Shown here in pieces: positions 8,611-17,910 of a stretch of DNA of 64,000 nt (position 1 is its first letter; the number at the start of each line of letters is the position of its first letter). Under the pieces are notes generated by a model. The model ran no database searches, had not been told where the DNA came from, and was given only the letters and a program-made list of their open reading frames with translations. A program made the translations under genes and the position numbers. Source of the stretch: Halomonas sp. BDJS001 (GTDB lineage Bacteria; Pseudomonadota; Gammaproteobacteria; Pseudomonadales; Halomonadaceae); assembly GCF_026104355.1 (NCBI RefSeq), contig NZ_CP110535.1, forward strand, positions 3,782,001-3,846,000, written 5' to 3'.

Positions 8611-11415
8611 CTAGTGCGCCTCATCCCAATTGGCGCCGCTCTCGGCTTCCACAATCAGCGGTACTTTCAGCTCTGCCGCGCCCTGCATGCGCTTTTGCAC
8701 CTGCTCGATAAAGGCCTCGACCTGCTTCTCGGCGACTTCAAACACCAGTTCATCGTGCACCTGCATGACCATCAGCGCATCGAACTCGCCTTCCGCTAAC
8801 CACGCATCCACATCGATCATCGCCTGCTTGATAATATCGGCGGCAGTGCCCTGCATCGGCGCGTTAATCGCGGTGCGCTCGGCGCCTTGGCGGCGGTTGC
8901 GGTTTTGCGACTGAATTTCCGGCAGATAAAGCCGCCGCCCTAATACAGTTTCGACAAAACCATCCTCCGCCGCTTGCGAGCGAATGCGCTCCATATAGCG
9001 GGCCACGCCAGGGTAGCGGTCAAAGTAGCGGTCGATGTAGGTTTGCGCCTGATTACGCTCGATATGCAGTTGGCGGGACAACCCCCAGGCACTCATGCCG
9101 TAGATCAAACCGAAGTTAATCGCTTTGGCGCTGCGGCGCTGATCACCCGACACCTTCTCAAGAGAGGTGCCAAAAACTTCCGCCGCGGTGGCGGTATGGA
9201 TATCGCGCCCCTCGGCAAAGGCTTCCAGCAGGCCTTTATCCTCGGAAAGGTGCGCCATAATGCGCAGCTCGATCTGCGAGTAGTCGGCAGCGACGATGCG
9301 GTAGCCGGGCCGGGCAATAAACGCCTGACGAATTTTGCGCCCCTCTTCGGTACGAATGGGGATGTTCTGTAAGTTGGGATCCGACGACGACAGCCGCCCG
9401 GTGGCGGTAACCGCCTGGTGGTAGCTGGTATGCACCCGGCCGGTAGCTTTGTTAAGCAGCCGCGGCAGTTTGTCGGTGTAGGTGGACTTAAGCTTGGCCA
9501 GCCCACGATGCTGCATGATGACCTTGGGCAGAGGGTAATCCAGCGCCAGCTCCTCCAGCACGCCTTCTGCGGTAGAGGGCGCGCCTTTAGGCGTTTTCTT
9601 CAGCACCGGGATTTTCTGCTCTTCAAACAGAATTTGCCCCAACTGCTTGGGCGAACCCAGGTTAAATTCGCGCCCGGCCAGCTCAAACGCCTCACGCTCT
9701 AGTTCGCCAATGCGCTTTTCTAACTGCTGGCTCTGTTGATGCAGCAACTCAGCATCCACCGCCACCCCGTTGCGCTCAATGCGCGAGAGCACCTTGATCA
9801 GCGGCAGTTCGATATTATCCAGCACTTCTGCCAGGCGCCCTTCGCTTTCAACCTGAGGGCGCAGCGCTTGCTGCAGCCGCAGGGTGATATCGACATCTTC
9901 GCAGGCGTAAGGCGCCGCTTGCTCCAGGGCAATCTGGTTAAAGGTCAGTTGCTTGGCGCCTTTACCGGCAATCTCTTCGAAGGAGATGGTCTTCTCGCCC
10001 AGGTACTTAAGCGCCAGGGAATCCATATCGTGGCGGGTGGCGGTGGAGTTGAGCACATAGGAGGCCAGCATGGTGTCGGCAAACGGGCCCGCCACGGAAA
10101 TCGCATAGTTGGCCAACACCGAAATATCGTACTTGAGGTTCTGACCAATCTTGGTTTTTTTAGGGTCTTCCAGCAGCGGTTTTAGCGCCGCCAGCACCGT
10201 TTTGCGGTCAAGCTGCTTAGGCGCATCCAGGTAGTCGTGGGCCAGGGGGATATAGGCGGCCTCCCCTGCTTCCAGCGCCAGGCCGACGCCGACGATTTCT
10301 GCATCCATATAGTTCAGGCTGGTGGTTTCCAGATCAAAACAGAAGCGTTCGGCGTTTTGTAGCCTATCCAGCCAGCGCTCAAAGTCTTTTTGCTCAAGAA
10401 TGATCTGGTCTTGGCGGTCTGGTTTTGCAAGGGCAGGCTCTTCGCGAGGCACGCTTAAATTCTGCGCTTCGCTATCAACATCTTTAGCACTGGCGGGCGC
10501 CGGTTCGCCGCCTTTGACGTCATCCACGCCCTCGTCTTTGCCTTCCAGCAACTCGCCCAGCCACTGGCGGAACTCCATCTCTTTATACAGCTTGACCAGC
10601 GCCTCGCGATCCGGGTGGGCAATATCCAAATCATCCAAGCCCACCGGCAAATCGCAGTCGACTTTAATGGTAGCCAACTGATAGGAGAGGAACGCCTGCT
10701 CGCGATGCTCTTCAAGCTTCTTGGGCAGGGTTTTCGCGCCCCGGAAAGTGAGCGTTTTGACCCGTTCCAAATCGCCATAAATGGTCTCCAGGCCACCACC
10801 CATGCCTTGTAGCAGACCAATCGCGGTCTTTTCACCCACGCCGGGCACGCCGGGAATGTTATCGACCTTGTCCCCCATTAGGGCGAGAAAATCTATAATC
10901 AGCGCTGGTGGCAGGCCGAACTTCTCTTCTACCCCCGCCTCGTCCAGGGTTTCATCCTTCATGGTGTTGACCAACGTGATATGGGCATTGACCAACTGCG
11001 CCATGTCCTTATCGCCGGTGGAGATCACCGCGTCGCGCCCCGCCTGGGTGGCATGGTGGGCCAACGTCCCAATTACATCGTCCGCCTCCACGCCTTCAAT
11101 ACACAGCAGCGGCAGGCCCAATGCTTTGACGCAGGCGTGCAGCGGGGCAATTTGGCTGCGCAAGTCATCGGGCATGGGCGGACGGTGAGCTTTATAGTCG
11201 CTATACATCTCATCACGGAAGGTTTTACCCGGCGCGTCAAATACCACCGCCATGGGGCTGTCGGGGTAATCCTTGATCAACCGCTTGAGCATGTTCAACA
11301 CGCCTTTCACCGCGCCCGTCGGCTGACCATTGGAGGTCGTTAGCGGCGGCAGCGCATGGAAGGCACGGTAAAGGTAGGAGGAGCCATCTACGAGGACGAT
11401 CGGAGCGCGAGCCAT
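8611..11415 (-). CDS. polA: DNA polymerase I
   Basis: This enzyme removes RNA primers and fills gaps in replication and excision repair. All three domains are present in about 934 residues: an N-terminal 5' nuclease (opening PIVLVDGSSYLYRAFHALPP), a 3'-5' exonuclease and a C-terminal polymerase. The exonuclease keeps its metal ligands (FDLETTSLNY and YACEDVDITL), so proofreading should work. The polymerase shows motif A DYSQIELRIMAHL and motif C QVHDELVFEV. I place the start at the ATG ending at 11415, with AGGAA upstream, rather than a TTG two codons earlier. It is transcribed alone and diverges from thrB, a neighbourhood also known in Pseudomonas. Confidence 0.97.
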   Translation of the reverse strand: MARAPIVLVDGSSYLYRAFHALPPLTTSNGQPTGAVKGVLNMLKRLIKDYPDSPMAVVFDAPGKTFRDEMYSDYKAHRPPMPDDLRSQIAPLHACVKALGLPLLCIEGVEADDVIGTLAHHATQAGRDAVISTGDKDMAQLVNAHITLVNTMKDETLDEAGVEEKFGLPPALIIDFLALMGDKVDNIPGVPGVGEKTAIGLLQGMGGGLETIYGDLERVKTLTFRGAKTLPKKLEEHREQAFLSYQLATIKVDCDLPVGLDDLDIAHPDREALVKLYKEMEFRQWLGELLEGKDEGVDDVKGGEPAPASAKDVDSEAQNLSVPREEPALAKPDRQDQIILEQKDFERWLDRLQNAERFCFDLETTSLNYMDAEIVGVGLALEAGEAAYIPLAHDYLDAPKQLDRKTVLAALKPLLEDPKKTKIGQNLKYDISVLANYAISVAGPFADTMLASYVLNSTATRHDMDSLALKYLGEKTISFEEIAGKGAKQLTFNQIALEQAAPYACEDVDITLRLQQALRPQVESEGRLAEVLDNIELPLIKVLSRIERNGVAVDAELLHQQSQQLEKRIGELEREAFELAGREFNLGSPKQLGQILFEEQKIPVLKKTPKGAPSTAEGVLEELALDYPLPKVIMQHRGLAKLKSTYTDKLPRLLNKATGRVHTSYHQAVTATGRLSSSDPNLQNIPIRTEEGRKIRQAFIARPGYRIVAADYSQIELRIMAHLSEDKGLLEAFAEGRDIHTATAAEVFGTSLEKVSGDQRRSAKAINFGLIYGMSAWGLSRQLHIERNQAQTYIDRYFDRYPGVARYMERIRSQAAEDGFVETVLGRRLYLPEIQSQNRNRRQGAERTAINAPMQGTAADIIKQAMIDVDAWLAEGEFDALMVMQVHDELVFEVAEKQVEAFIEQVQKRMQGAAELKVPLIVEAESGANWDEAH

Positions 11416-11602
11416 AACCAAATTCCTAAAGAGAGTCGTAAAAAATAAGTGCTAAAAAGAGTTCCTCACATGATACCCGCTGCGCAGGCTGCCTGCAGAG
11501 GCAAACGCTCCTCTCTTTCACACTCTCTTTAACACAACAACGCTGCCAACTCAGCGACCAAGCCGCTACAATAATGGGCTTAGCAACCTGGGCGAGACTC
11601 TC

Positions 11603-12562
11603 ATGGCTGTATTTACCCCGCTTAGCGACGCACAGGTCGCCGCGTTTTTAGAAAAATTTGATGTTGGCAGCTTCGTTTCCCTACAGGGGGTGGCGGGCGG
11701 CACCGAAAATTCGACCTTTTTTGTCACTACCGACCGCCGCCAGCTGGTGTTAACCCTGTTCGAACAGGGCGAGCAAGCCGAGCTGCCGTTCTTCGTTGAG
11801 CTGCTCGACTATTTAGACGAACACCGCCTGCCGGTGCCTGGCACCATTCACGACCGGGAAGGCATTGCGCTGCATAGCCTGGAGGGCAAACCGGCGCTGC
11901 TATTTCCACGCCTGCCTGGCCGTCATCCGGAAGCGCCCAATCTGGCCCAGTGCCAAGCCTTAGGCGATGCATTGGGTCGCCTGCACGTGGTGTCGAAGCG
12001 CTTCCCCGGCCATCGCCCGAACCCACGGGACCTGAACTGGCTGCAGGTGATGCACCACAAGGTGTTGAGCTACCTGAGCCCTGCAGATCAAACGCTGATG
12101 AAGGATGAAGTCGACGACTTCGAAAGTGCCTTTACGCAGCACGATGAGCTTCCCCAAGGCGCCCTTCACGGTGACCTGTTTCGCGACAACACCCTGTTTG
12201 AGGGTGATCAGCTTGGCGGTATTATCGACTTTTATAATGGCTGCACTGGCGACCTACTGTTTGATCTGGCGATCGTGATCAACGACTGGGCCTCTAACGA
12301 CGATGGCACACTCCACCCTGAGCGCTACAATACCCTGTTGAGTGCCTACCAGGCACGCCGCCCATTAACCGCGGATGAACGGGAATTGTGGCCCACCATG
12401 CTGCGTATGACGGCGTTACGCTACTGGTTGTCACGCTTGTTGGTGGTCTATGTTGATCCACCTGCTCACGACTTGACGCCCCACGACCCCGAGCGTTTCC
12501 GTACCATTTTAAACGCGCGCATTGCCCAAGGTGCACTGCCGCTACCAGAGGTTTCTGCATGA
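11603..12562 (+). CDS. thrB: Homoserine kinase, ThrB2 (choline-kinase-like) type
   Basis: This enzyme phosphorylates homoserine with ATP, the penultimate step of threonine synthesis. It belongs to the aminoglycoside-phosphotransferase-fold kinases used by Pseudomonas and relatives, not the GHMP-type ThrB of E. coli. Visible landmarks are the nucleotide loop GGTENSTFFV near residue 33, the catalytic loop HGDLFRDNTLF near residue 185 and the metal-binding IIDFYN. The 319-residue length is normal. Its stop overlaps the speA start by four bases, so the two genes are coupled, linking threonine and polyamine synthesis in one transcript. Confidence 0.9.
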   Translation: MAVFTPLSDAQVAAFLEKFDVGSFVSLQGVAGGTENSTFFVTTDRRQLVLTLFEQGEQAELPFFVELLDYLDEHRLPVPGTIHDREGIALHSLEGKPALLFPRLPGRHPEAPNLAQCQALGDALGRLHVVSKRFPGHRPNPRDLNWLQVMHHKVLSYLSPADQTLMKDEVDDFESAFTQHDELPQGALHGDLFRDNTLFEGDQLGGIIDFYNGCTGDLLFDLAIVINDWASNDDGTLHPERYNTLLSAYQARRPLTADERELWPTMLRMTALRYWLSRLLVVYVDPPAHDLTPHDPERFRTILNARIAQGALPLPEVSA

Positions 12563-14475
12563 GTGTGATGGCAACGACTAGCCCTGCCCTTCGCGCACGG
12601 CGCACCTGGAATATCGACCAATGGGGCAGCGGTTACTTCGACGTAGATGACCACGGCCAAGCCCTGGTACGCCCGCTGGGTAATGATGCAGAAGGTCCAG
12701 CGCTACCGTTGAGCGGTCTGGTGCGCCAACTGCAAGCAGCCGGGCTGCGCCTGCCGGTGCTGGTGCGCTTTAGCGATATTCTTCACGACCGGGTCGAGCA
12801 GCTGTGCGGTGCATTTGATGCCGCGATGAGCGATTGCGACTACCAGGGCGGCTACACCGCGGTTTACCCGATTAAAGTGAACCAGCAGCGGCGGGTGGTC
12901 GAAGAGATTCTGGCCACCGCCGAGCGCGGCAGTGGTCGCGTAGGACTGGAAGCGGGCAGCAAACCAGAACTGCTGGCGGTGTTGGCGCTTTCCGACGGTG
13001 GCTCCTCGCTGATTGTGTGTAACGGCTACAAAGACCGCGAATACGTGCGACTGGCGCTGCTGGGGGAAAAGCTCGGCCACAAGGTCTACTTGGTGGTCGA
13101 AAAGCTCTCCGAGCTGCAACTGATTTTGGAAGAGGCACGCGAGCTGGAGGTTACGCCCCGCATAGGCCTGCGCGCCCGCTTGGCCTCGGTGGGTAAAGGC
13201 AAATGGCAGAATACCGGCGGCGAAAAATCCAAGTTCGGTCTCACCGCCAGTCAGATACTTGAAGTCGTCGATACACTACGTCGCGAGGAGGCGCTGGAGA
13301 GTCTGCAACTGGTGCACTTCCACCTGGGCTCCCAGATCGCCAATATTCGCGACATTCAGCGCGGTCTGCGCGAGTGTGCGCGCTTTTATCAGAACCTGAC
13401 GGAACTGGGTGCACCGATTGACACGGTGGACGTGGGCGGCGGTTTGGGTATCGACTACGAAGGCACGCGTTCACGCAGTTTCTGCTCGGCCAACTACTCG
13501 ATGCGTGAGTACGCCCGTAACGTAGTGAGCGCCTTTGCCCAGCTATGCCAGGAGGCGAACCTCCCGCAGCCACACCTGATCAGCGAATCGGGCCGCGCAC
13601 TCACCGCTCACCATGCGGTGTTGATCACCAATGTGATTGGCGAGGAGCGTATCGACGACACCCCACCGGAGCGGCATGCTCAAGAGGACACTCAGGTTGA
13701 GTTACTCTGGCGTGTGTTCGAGCAACTCGCCACCGCACAAGAGCCGCGCATGTTGGTAGAAGCGTGGCATGACCTGCTGCAAGCGGTGAGTGAGCTGCAG
13801 GAGCGTTTTGTAATGGGGTTGAGCGACATTACCGCCAGGGCCGAAGGCGAGCGGGTCTATATGGCCGCCTGCGCCCGGCTGCGCACCCAGCTCGATACCC
13901 GCAACCGCGCCCATCGCGAAATTATGGATGAACTCGCGGAGAAGCTCGCCGATAAACTGTTCGTCAACTTTTCCCTGTTCCAGTCGGTGCCTGACGTTTG
14001 GGGCATTGAACAGATCTTCCCGGTGCTGCCCCTTAGCGGGCTCGATCAGGCCCCCACTCGGCGGGCAGTGATACAGGATATTACCTGCGATTCTGATGGC
14101 CGCATCGACAGCTACGTCGACGGGCAGGGGGTGGAGAGCACTCTACCGCTGCCTGAGTGGGCTTCAGACGACGAGCGCTGGTTAGGCTTCTTCCTGGTGG
14201 GCGCCTATCAAGAGATCCTTGGCGATTTGCATAACCTGTTTGGCGATACCGACTCCGTCGACGCCGCGCTCAATGCCGATGGCGAATGGACGCTCTCCAA
14301 CCCATTGGCAGGCGATTCGGTGGCCCAGGTGCTGGCCTACGTCAACTTCAATGCCAACGTGCTCAAGCAGAAGCTCACCGACCAGCTAGCCGCCAGCGGC
14401 TTCTCTGCCGATGAGCAGGCTCGCTTTGCTGCCAGTTTAAGCGAAGGGCTGGAAGGCTATACCTATCTTGAATGA
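12559..14475 (+). CDS. speA: Biosynthetic arginine decarboxylase
   Basis: A PLP-dependent enzyme that converts arginine to agmatine, the entry to putrescine and spermidine synthesis. The 638-residue protein has the SpeA layout: a TIM barrel carrying the PLP lysine in YPIKVNQQ near residue 100, the EAGSKPELLAVLAL and HFHLGSQIANIRDIQ segments, and the C-terminal beta domain with DSDGRIDSYVDG. The start overlaps the thrB stop as ATGA and has an AGAGG ribosome site. The stop codon itself lies in the first copy of a short tandem repeat. Confidence 0.95.
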   Translation: MSVMATTSPALRARRTWNIDQWGSGYFDVDDHGQALVRPLGNDAEGPALPLSGLVRQLQAAGLRLPVLVRFSDILHDRVEQLCGAFDAAMSDCDYQGGYTAVYPIKVNQQRRVVEEILATAERGSGRVGLEAGSKPELLAVLALSDGGSSLIVCNGYKDREYVRLALLGEKLGHKVYLVVEKLSELQLILEEARELEVTPRIGLRARLASVGKGKWQNTGGEKSKFGLTASQILEVVDTLRREEALESLQLVHFHLGSQIANIRDIQRGLRECARFYQNLTELGAPIDTVDVGGGLGIDYEGTRSRSFCSANYSMREYARNVVSAFAQLCQEANLPQPHLISESGRALTAHHAVLITNVIGEERIDDTPPERHAQEDTQVELLWRVFEQLATAQEPRMLVEAWHDLLQAVSELQERFVMGLSDITARAEGERVYMAACARLRTQLDTRNRAHREIMDELAEKLADKLFVNFSLFQSVPDVWGIEQIFPVLPLSGLDQAPTRRAVIQDITCDSDGRIDSYVDGQGVESTLPLPEWASDDERWLGFFLVGAYQEILGDLHNLFGDTDSVDAALNADGEWTLSNPLAGDSVAQVLAYVNFNANVLKQKLTDQLAASGFSADEQARFAASLSEGLEGYTYLE

Positions 14476-14532
14476 CCTGTCTTGAATGACCTGTCTTGAA
14501 TAACCTATCTTGAATAACCTGTCGTAAACAGC
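14463..14532 (+). repeat. 14-bp tandem repeat across the speA stop codon
   Basis: Four near-identical 14-base units of the type CTRTCTTGAATRAC follow one another (14463, 14477, 14491, 14505), with a fifth degraded unit at 14519. The first unit encodes the last residues and TGA stop of speA; the later ones repeat in-frame-like TGA/TAA triplets downstream. Confidence 0.85.
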
Positions 14533-14541
14533 CCAAAAAGC

Positions 14542-14571
14542 AACGCCACCCGTGGTTAACGGGTGGCGTTT
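14542..14571. terminator. Bidirectional terminator between speA and the convergent FAH-family gene
   Basis: An 11-bp perfect stem, AACGCCACCCG and CGGGTGGCGTT, has a seven-base loop. A-rich sequence precedes it and T-rich sequence follows it, so it can serve both converging genes. Confidence 0.8.
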
Positions 14572-14639
14572 CTATTGATAACGATAGCGAATGCTTGTGG
14601 CGGGCTATCGGCTTCACTGCTTGCGCATTAATGGGTTAG

Positions 14640-15305
14640 TTACTCGACGACGCTGGTCTCAATTTCCAAACCGCCGGTCAAGGTTAAGCGCAGTGATGAA
14701 CCGCGAACCAGTTCCCCAACGCCAGAAGGCGTGCCGGTTAAGATCACATCGCCCGGTTCCAGGGTGAAGTGGCGGCTCATTTCAGCCACCAGCGTGGGAA
14801 CCGCAAAGATCATATCGGAACCTTCGCCGTGCTGACGCTCTTCCCCATCAATTTCAAGGGTAAACGCCAGCGCATTCCAGTTGGGTACCCGGCTTAGCGG
14901 CAGAAACGACGAAAGCGGGCAGGCGCCATCAAACGCTTTGGCGATTTCCCAAGGGTGACCCTTCTCTTTTAGCTTGGTCTGTACATCACGCAGCGTTAAA
15001 TCCATCGCCAACCCAATACCGACAATCGCGCGCTCGGCTTCATCCAGGGTGGCGTGGGTTAAGGTTTCGCCCACTAACAGCGCAAGCTCGACTTCATAAT
15101 GCACGTCGCCGCGTGAAAACGGAGGATCCAACGGCTTGGTCAGATCCACAACGCTGGTCGACGGCTTAATGAACAGCAGCGGCTCAGTGGGAACCGGATT
15201 ATCCAGCTCTTTCGCATGGTCGGCATAATTACGGCCGATGCAGACAACCTTGCCCAGCGGGTGGGGAAACTCCTGGCCATCGGTAAACTGTGGAACAAAA
15301 CGCAT
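14640..15305 (-). CDS. Fumarylacetoacetate hydrolase family protein (YcgM-like acylpyruvase)
   Basis: This family cleaves or decarboxylates 2-oxo/acylpyruvate compounds in a metal-dependent reaction. The 221-residue protein matches the short YcgM/FAHD1-type enzymes, opening HPLGKVVCIGRNYADHAKEL. The metal-binding acidic residues are in HYEVELALLVGE and GLAMDLTLRDVQ, and the C-terminal GDVILTGTPSGVG is typical. The start is set at the ATG ending at 15305: a GAAGGAGAA ribosome site lies upstream, inside the first codons of a longer possible frame. The exact substrate (acylpyruvate or oxaloacetate) cannot be read from sequence. Confidence 0.85.
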   Translation of the reverse strand: MRFVPQFTDGQEFPHPLGKVVCIGRNYADHAKELDNPVPTEPLLFIKPSTSVVDLTKPLDPPFSRGDVHYEVELALLVGETLTHATLDEAERAIVGIGLAMDLTLRDVQTKLKEKGHPWEIAKAFDGACPLSSFLPLSRVPNWNALAFTLEIDGEERQHGEGSDMIFAVPTLVAEMSRHFTLEPGDVILTGTPSGVGELVRGSSLRLTLTGGLEIETSVVE

Positions 15306-15432
15306 GGCGGGTATTCTCCTTCTCATTATGCGTGCCGCATTCGCAACGACAGGCGCAACAGTTTACCCCACCTAGACTAAGGTTCCACAACCTTCAGCCA
15401 TGAATTTGTTTCCCCACTGCTGGTTAGCGATA

Positions 15433-16422
15433 CTACAGCGTCTGCTGATCAGGGCTATGAGCCAGGAAATCCGGCCGCTGCTTAGCCGCTGCGTAGGGCT
15501 CCCGGCAGCGGTTGTCCTGGCGGTTAAACACGAAGAACACATTACTACGCGGGTCGGGCGAAAGGTTCGCGTTCGAAGCATGCAGGGTATTGCAATCAAA
15601 CAGCAATAAACCGCCCGCCTTACCTTTCGGCGCTTCAATACCGTGCTCTGCCACTAGCTCAGTTAACGCTTCTGGGCTGGGTACGCCCACCTCCTGGGCT
15701 TTCAGTGAGCTTTTATGGTTATCCTCCGGCGTTTCACCCAGGCAGGGCACAAACTTTTTGTGCGAACCGGGAATCAGCATCAGCGGGCCGTTAAACTCGT
15801 GGTTGTCAGTCAAGATCAACGAAGCGCTAACCGCATGCATGGCAGGCATGCCGTCTTCTGCGTGCCACGTCTCAAAATCGGAGTGCCAGTTAAAGCCCTT
15901 ACCGGCAAACCCAGGTTTATAGTTAATCCGCGACTGATGCACATAGGGATCGCCGCCAATGATTTGACGGGCGGCACCCGCTACACGCTCATCGCTGGCC
16001 AGTTTGCCCAACCGTTCAGAGAGGAAGTGCACCGCAAATAGCGAGCGGATCTCCTGGCTCTCTGGCTCAGTTATGCTGAAGTCCTGATTGAGATACTCAT
16101 CGTTATTCATCAGCGCCTTCATTTCCTGGCGCAGCTCATCAAGCTCTTCGCCTGAAATGAGGTTGGGAATAAACAGAAACCCCTTACGCTCAAACTCATC
16201 GAGCTGCGCCTGGCTTAACGGTCCGGAAAGCTGGCGCCCCTTGACCACCGCATCCTGGCGCGGCAGCCAGGTCTGTGCAGGGGGTGTGGCTAAGCGCGAC
16301 GGGTAGGCATCCTTTACCTGTGCGCCCATAGCCTTGGCGCCTTGAACATTTGGCGCATCGGCCATTTCGCTATACTGCTTATGGGCGGTTACTGAATGTA
16401 GTGGTGTACTTTTGACTGTCAT
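15433..16422 (-). CDS. ectD: Ectoine hydroxylase
   Basis: A non-haem Fe(II)/2-oxoglutarate dioxygenase that converts ectoine to 5-hydroxyectoine, a compatible solute for salt and heat stress. The 329-residue length is normal. The iron-binding motif is visible as NWHSDFETWH (His and Asp) with the distal His in CNTLHASNANLSPDPR. The region QSRINYKPGFAGKGFNWHSD is highly characteristic of EctD. The ribosome site AAGGAG supports the start. No ectABC genes are nearby, so as in several Halomonas species the hydroxylase is separate from the ectoine operon. Confidence 0.95.
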   Translation of the reverse strand: MTVKSTPLHSVTAHKQYSEMADAPNVQGAKAMGAQVKDAYPSRLATPPAQTWLPRQDAVVKGRQLSGPLSQAQLDEFERKGFLFIPNLISGEELDELRQEMKALMNNDEYLNQDFSITEPESQEIRSLFAVHFLSERLGKLASDERVAGAARQIIGGDPYVHQSRINYKPGFAGKGFNWHSDFETWHAEDGMPAMHAVSASLILTDNHEFNGPLMLIPGSHKKFVPCLGETPEDNHKSSLKAQEVGVPSPEALTELVAEHGIEAPKGKAGGLLLFDCNTLHASNANLSPDPRSNVFFVFNRQDNRCREPYAAAKQRPDFLAHSPDQQTL

Positions 16423-16691
16423 CTAATCCACTCCTTGTATGATTAGGTTTCAGATCGAACGTTGTTGCAACTATGTATAACAATGCACGGCTAAAACGTC
16501 GTGCAGGGAGTATCCTAGCCAACTAATATTTTACCGCAAGGCATGATTTCTGGTTTGATAACGTAGGTTACGTGAAAAAAATTGAAGAGTGGCTTTTTGA
16601 GCAATTAGTCACCTAAAAAGCACGCTCGACGCCACAATATATGCGGTTAATGGTTCTAAATTTTTTAGCTAACTGAATAAGGAAGCAAGCT

Positions 16692-17150
16692 TTGAAAAGA
16701 CGGCTAGCGCTTTATGGATTTATCGGTGCCCTATTGATAACCGCCGGATGCTCTTCAGCACCCATAGATAGCCCCGATGGCACCTATCACCCAGACGAAC
16801 CGTTGATCAACACCTACTGGAAGCTGGTAACACTTGATGGCGAGCCGGTCGTCACCGATGAGAATTTTCGCGAGGCCCACGTGGTACTTCACCAAGACGG
16901 CTCGCGTTTAGCCGGTGCTACCGGCTGTAATACGCTAATGGGCAGCTACCGTGTGGAGAACGAGCAAATCACATTCAACAAGATCGCCAGCACCAAAATG
17001 GCCTGCTCCACGGCTCAAATGAATAATGAGCAAGGTTTTCTAGCCGCACTCAAGCAGGTAGCAACATGGAACGTAGATGGTGCAATGCTTGTACTGTCGG
17101 GCAATAACAATGAACCGCTAGCTGTCTTCGAGGCTGTGCATCTTTATTAG
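16692..17150 (+). CDS. META-domain (HslJ-like) lipoprotein
   Basis: A 152-residue predicted lipoprotein. The N-terminus has a hydrophobic signal ending in the lipobox LITAGC, so the mature protein should start at Cys-20. The rest is one META domain, recognised by NTYWKLVTLDGEPV and the core LAGATGCNTLMGSYRV with MACS further on. HslJ-type META proteins are linked to outer-membrane or stress functions, but no activity is known for this one. The start codon is TTG, with AAGGA upstream. The gene stands alone between the ectD promoter region and a DnaA-box pair. Confidence 0.8.
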   Translation: MKRRLALYGFIGALLITAGCSSAPIDSPDGTYHPDEPLINTYWKLVTLDGEPVVTDENFREAHVVLHQDGSRLAGATGCNTLMGSYRVENEQITFNKIASTKMACSTAQMNNEQGFLAALKQVATWNVDGAMLVLSGNNNEPLAVFEAVHLY

Positions 17151-17243
17151 TAATATTGGTCAGGCAACACTACCGTTACGATTATAAAGCTTGGTTGGTT
17201 ATCTGACGCATATACAGGTGAAATCAAGCTTCTGAATAGCGCG

Positions 17244-17280
17244 TTATCCACAGACATATCTAAATTGTGGCTGTGGATAA
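17244..17280. promoter_or_regulatory. Inverted pair of perfect DnaA boxes
   Basis: TTATCCACAG at 17244-17253 and CTGTGGATAA at 17271-17280 form two exact consensus DnaA boxes (TTATCCACA) facing each other, 17 bp apart. They lie in the gap between the META lipoprotein and the tRNA cluster. They could bind the initiator protein DnaA. The same bases can also fold as a 10-bp hairpin, but no T-run follows, so a terminator is less likely. Confidence 0.6.
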
Positions 17281-17310
17281 TGTTAGTGCTGGATAGATAC
17301 TGCAGATGCG

Positions 17311-17335
17311 AAAAAGCCGCCCTTTCGGGCGGCTT
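17311..17335 (-). terminator. Terminator of the tRNA cluster
   Basis: The stem AAGCCGCCC and GGGCGGCTT with a TTTC loop is followed, on the minus strand, by a run of T. It lies 40 bp after the end of tRNA-Thr, the last gene of the minus-strand tRNA unit. Confidence 0.8.
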
Positions 17336-17375
17336 AATCTGATTCTCTAACGCTTTGCTTTATAACCACTTTTAG

Positions 17376-17451
<76 letters not shown>

Positions 17452-17523
17452 GCTTCACGTTTTCTTGAGAAAATGACTGCTTTGCTGTTAGGCTTTGCAA
17501 TCAACAAGAAATCTTGTTGGCAA

Positions 17524-17598
17524 TGGCTGGGGTACCAGGATTCGAACCTGGGAATGCCGATACCAAAAACCGGTGCCTTACCACTTGGCGATACCCCA
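17524..17598 (-). tRNA. tRNA-Gln (anticodon TTG)
   Basis: A 75-nt gene with CCA encoded. It starts TGGGGTATCGCCAAG, the usual unpaired-U opening of bacterial tRNA-Gln, and the anticodon stem-loop around CCGGTTTTTGG reads TTG. It is the middle gene of the cluster. Confidence 0.95.
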
Positions 17599-17604
17599 GC
17601 AGTG

Positions 17605-17680
17605 TGGTGGCCAGAGACGGAATCGAACCGCCGACACGGGGATTTTCAATCCCCTGCTCTACCAACTGAGCTATCTGGCC
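17605..17680 (-). tRNA. tRNA-Phe (anticodon GAA)
   Basis: A 76-nt gene with CCA encoded. The acceptor stem GGCCAGA pairs with TCTGGCC, and the anticodon arm GGGGATTGAAAATCCCC reads GAA. It is the first gene of the leftward cluster, only six bases from tRNA-Gln. Confidence 0.95.
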
Positions 17681-17820
17681 GCTGCCAACGGTGCGTATTA
17701 AACTAAAAACGCCGCTTTTCGTCAACACCTTTGTGAAACTTTCTTGCGATACCGATGCTTAGGGGTCTTTTTTCCTGCGCCACCGTTAGCTCGCCCTGCC
17801 TTGTTCACAGGCTGAGAGCC

Positions 17821-17846
17821 ACTGATGACAAGTCAGTTGCTCTTCC
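17821..17846 (-). pseudogene. Remnant of a tRNA-Thr anticodon arm
   Basis: The 26 bases at 17821-17846 match the anticodon-arm region of the intact tRNA-Thr at 17376-17451 with two differences, in the same orientation. The flanks do not match and no acceptor or T arm is present. This looks like a leftover from a lost tRNA copy or from recombination at the tRNA. Confidence 0.5.
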
Positions 17847-17910
17847 TAACCGCCCTCCTCACCCTCTCTTCATGCCCGCTATTGATGACAGCTATTTATG
17901 ACTGCGCAGG

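Noticed and set aside
17244..17280. Origin of replication
   Set aside because: Only two DnaA boxes are present, with no AT-rich unwinding region and no dnaA, dnaN or gidA nearby.
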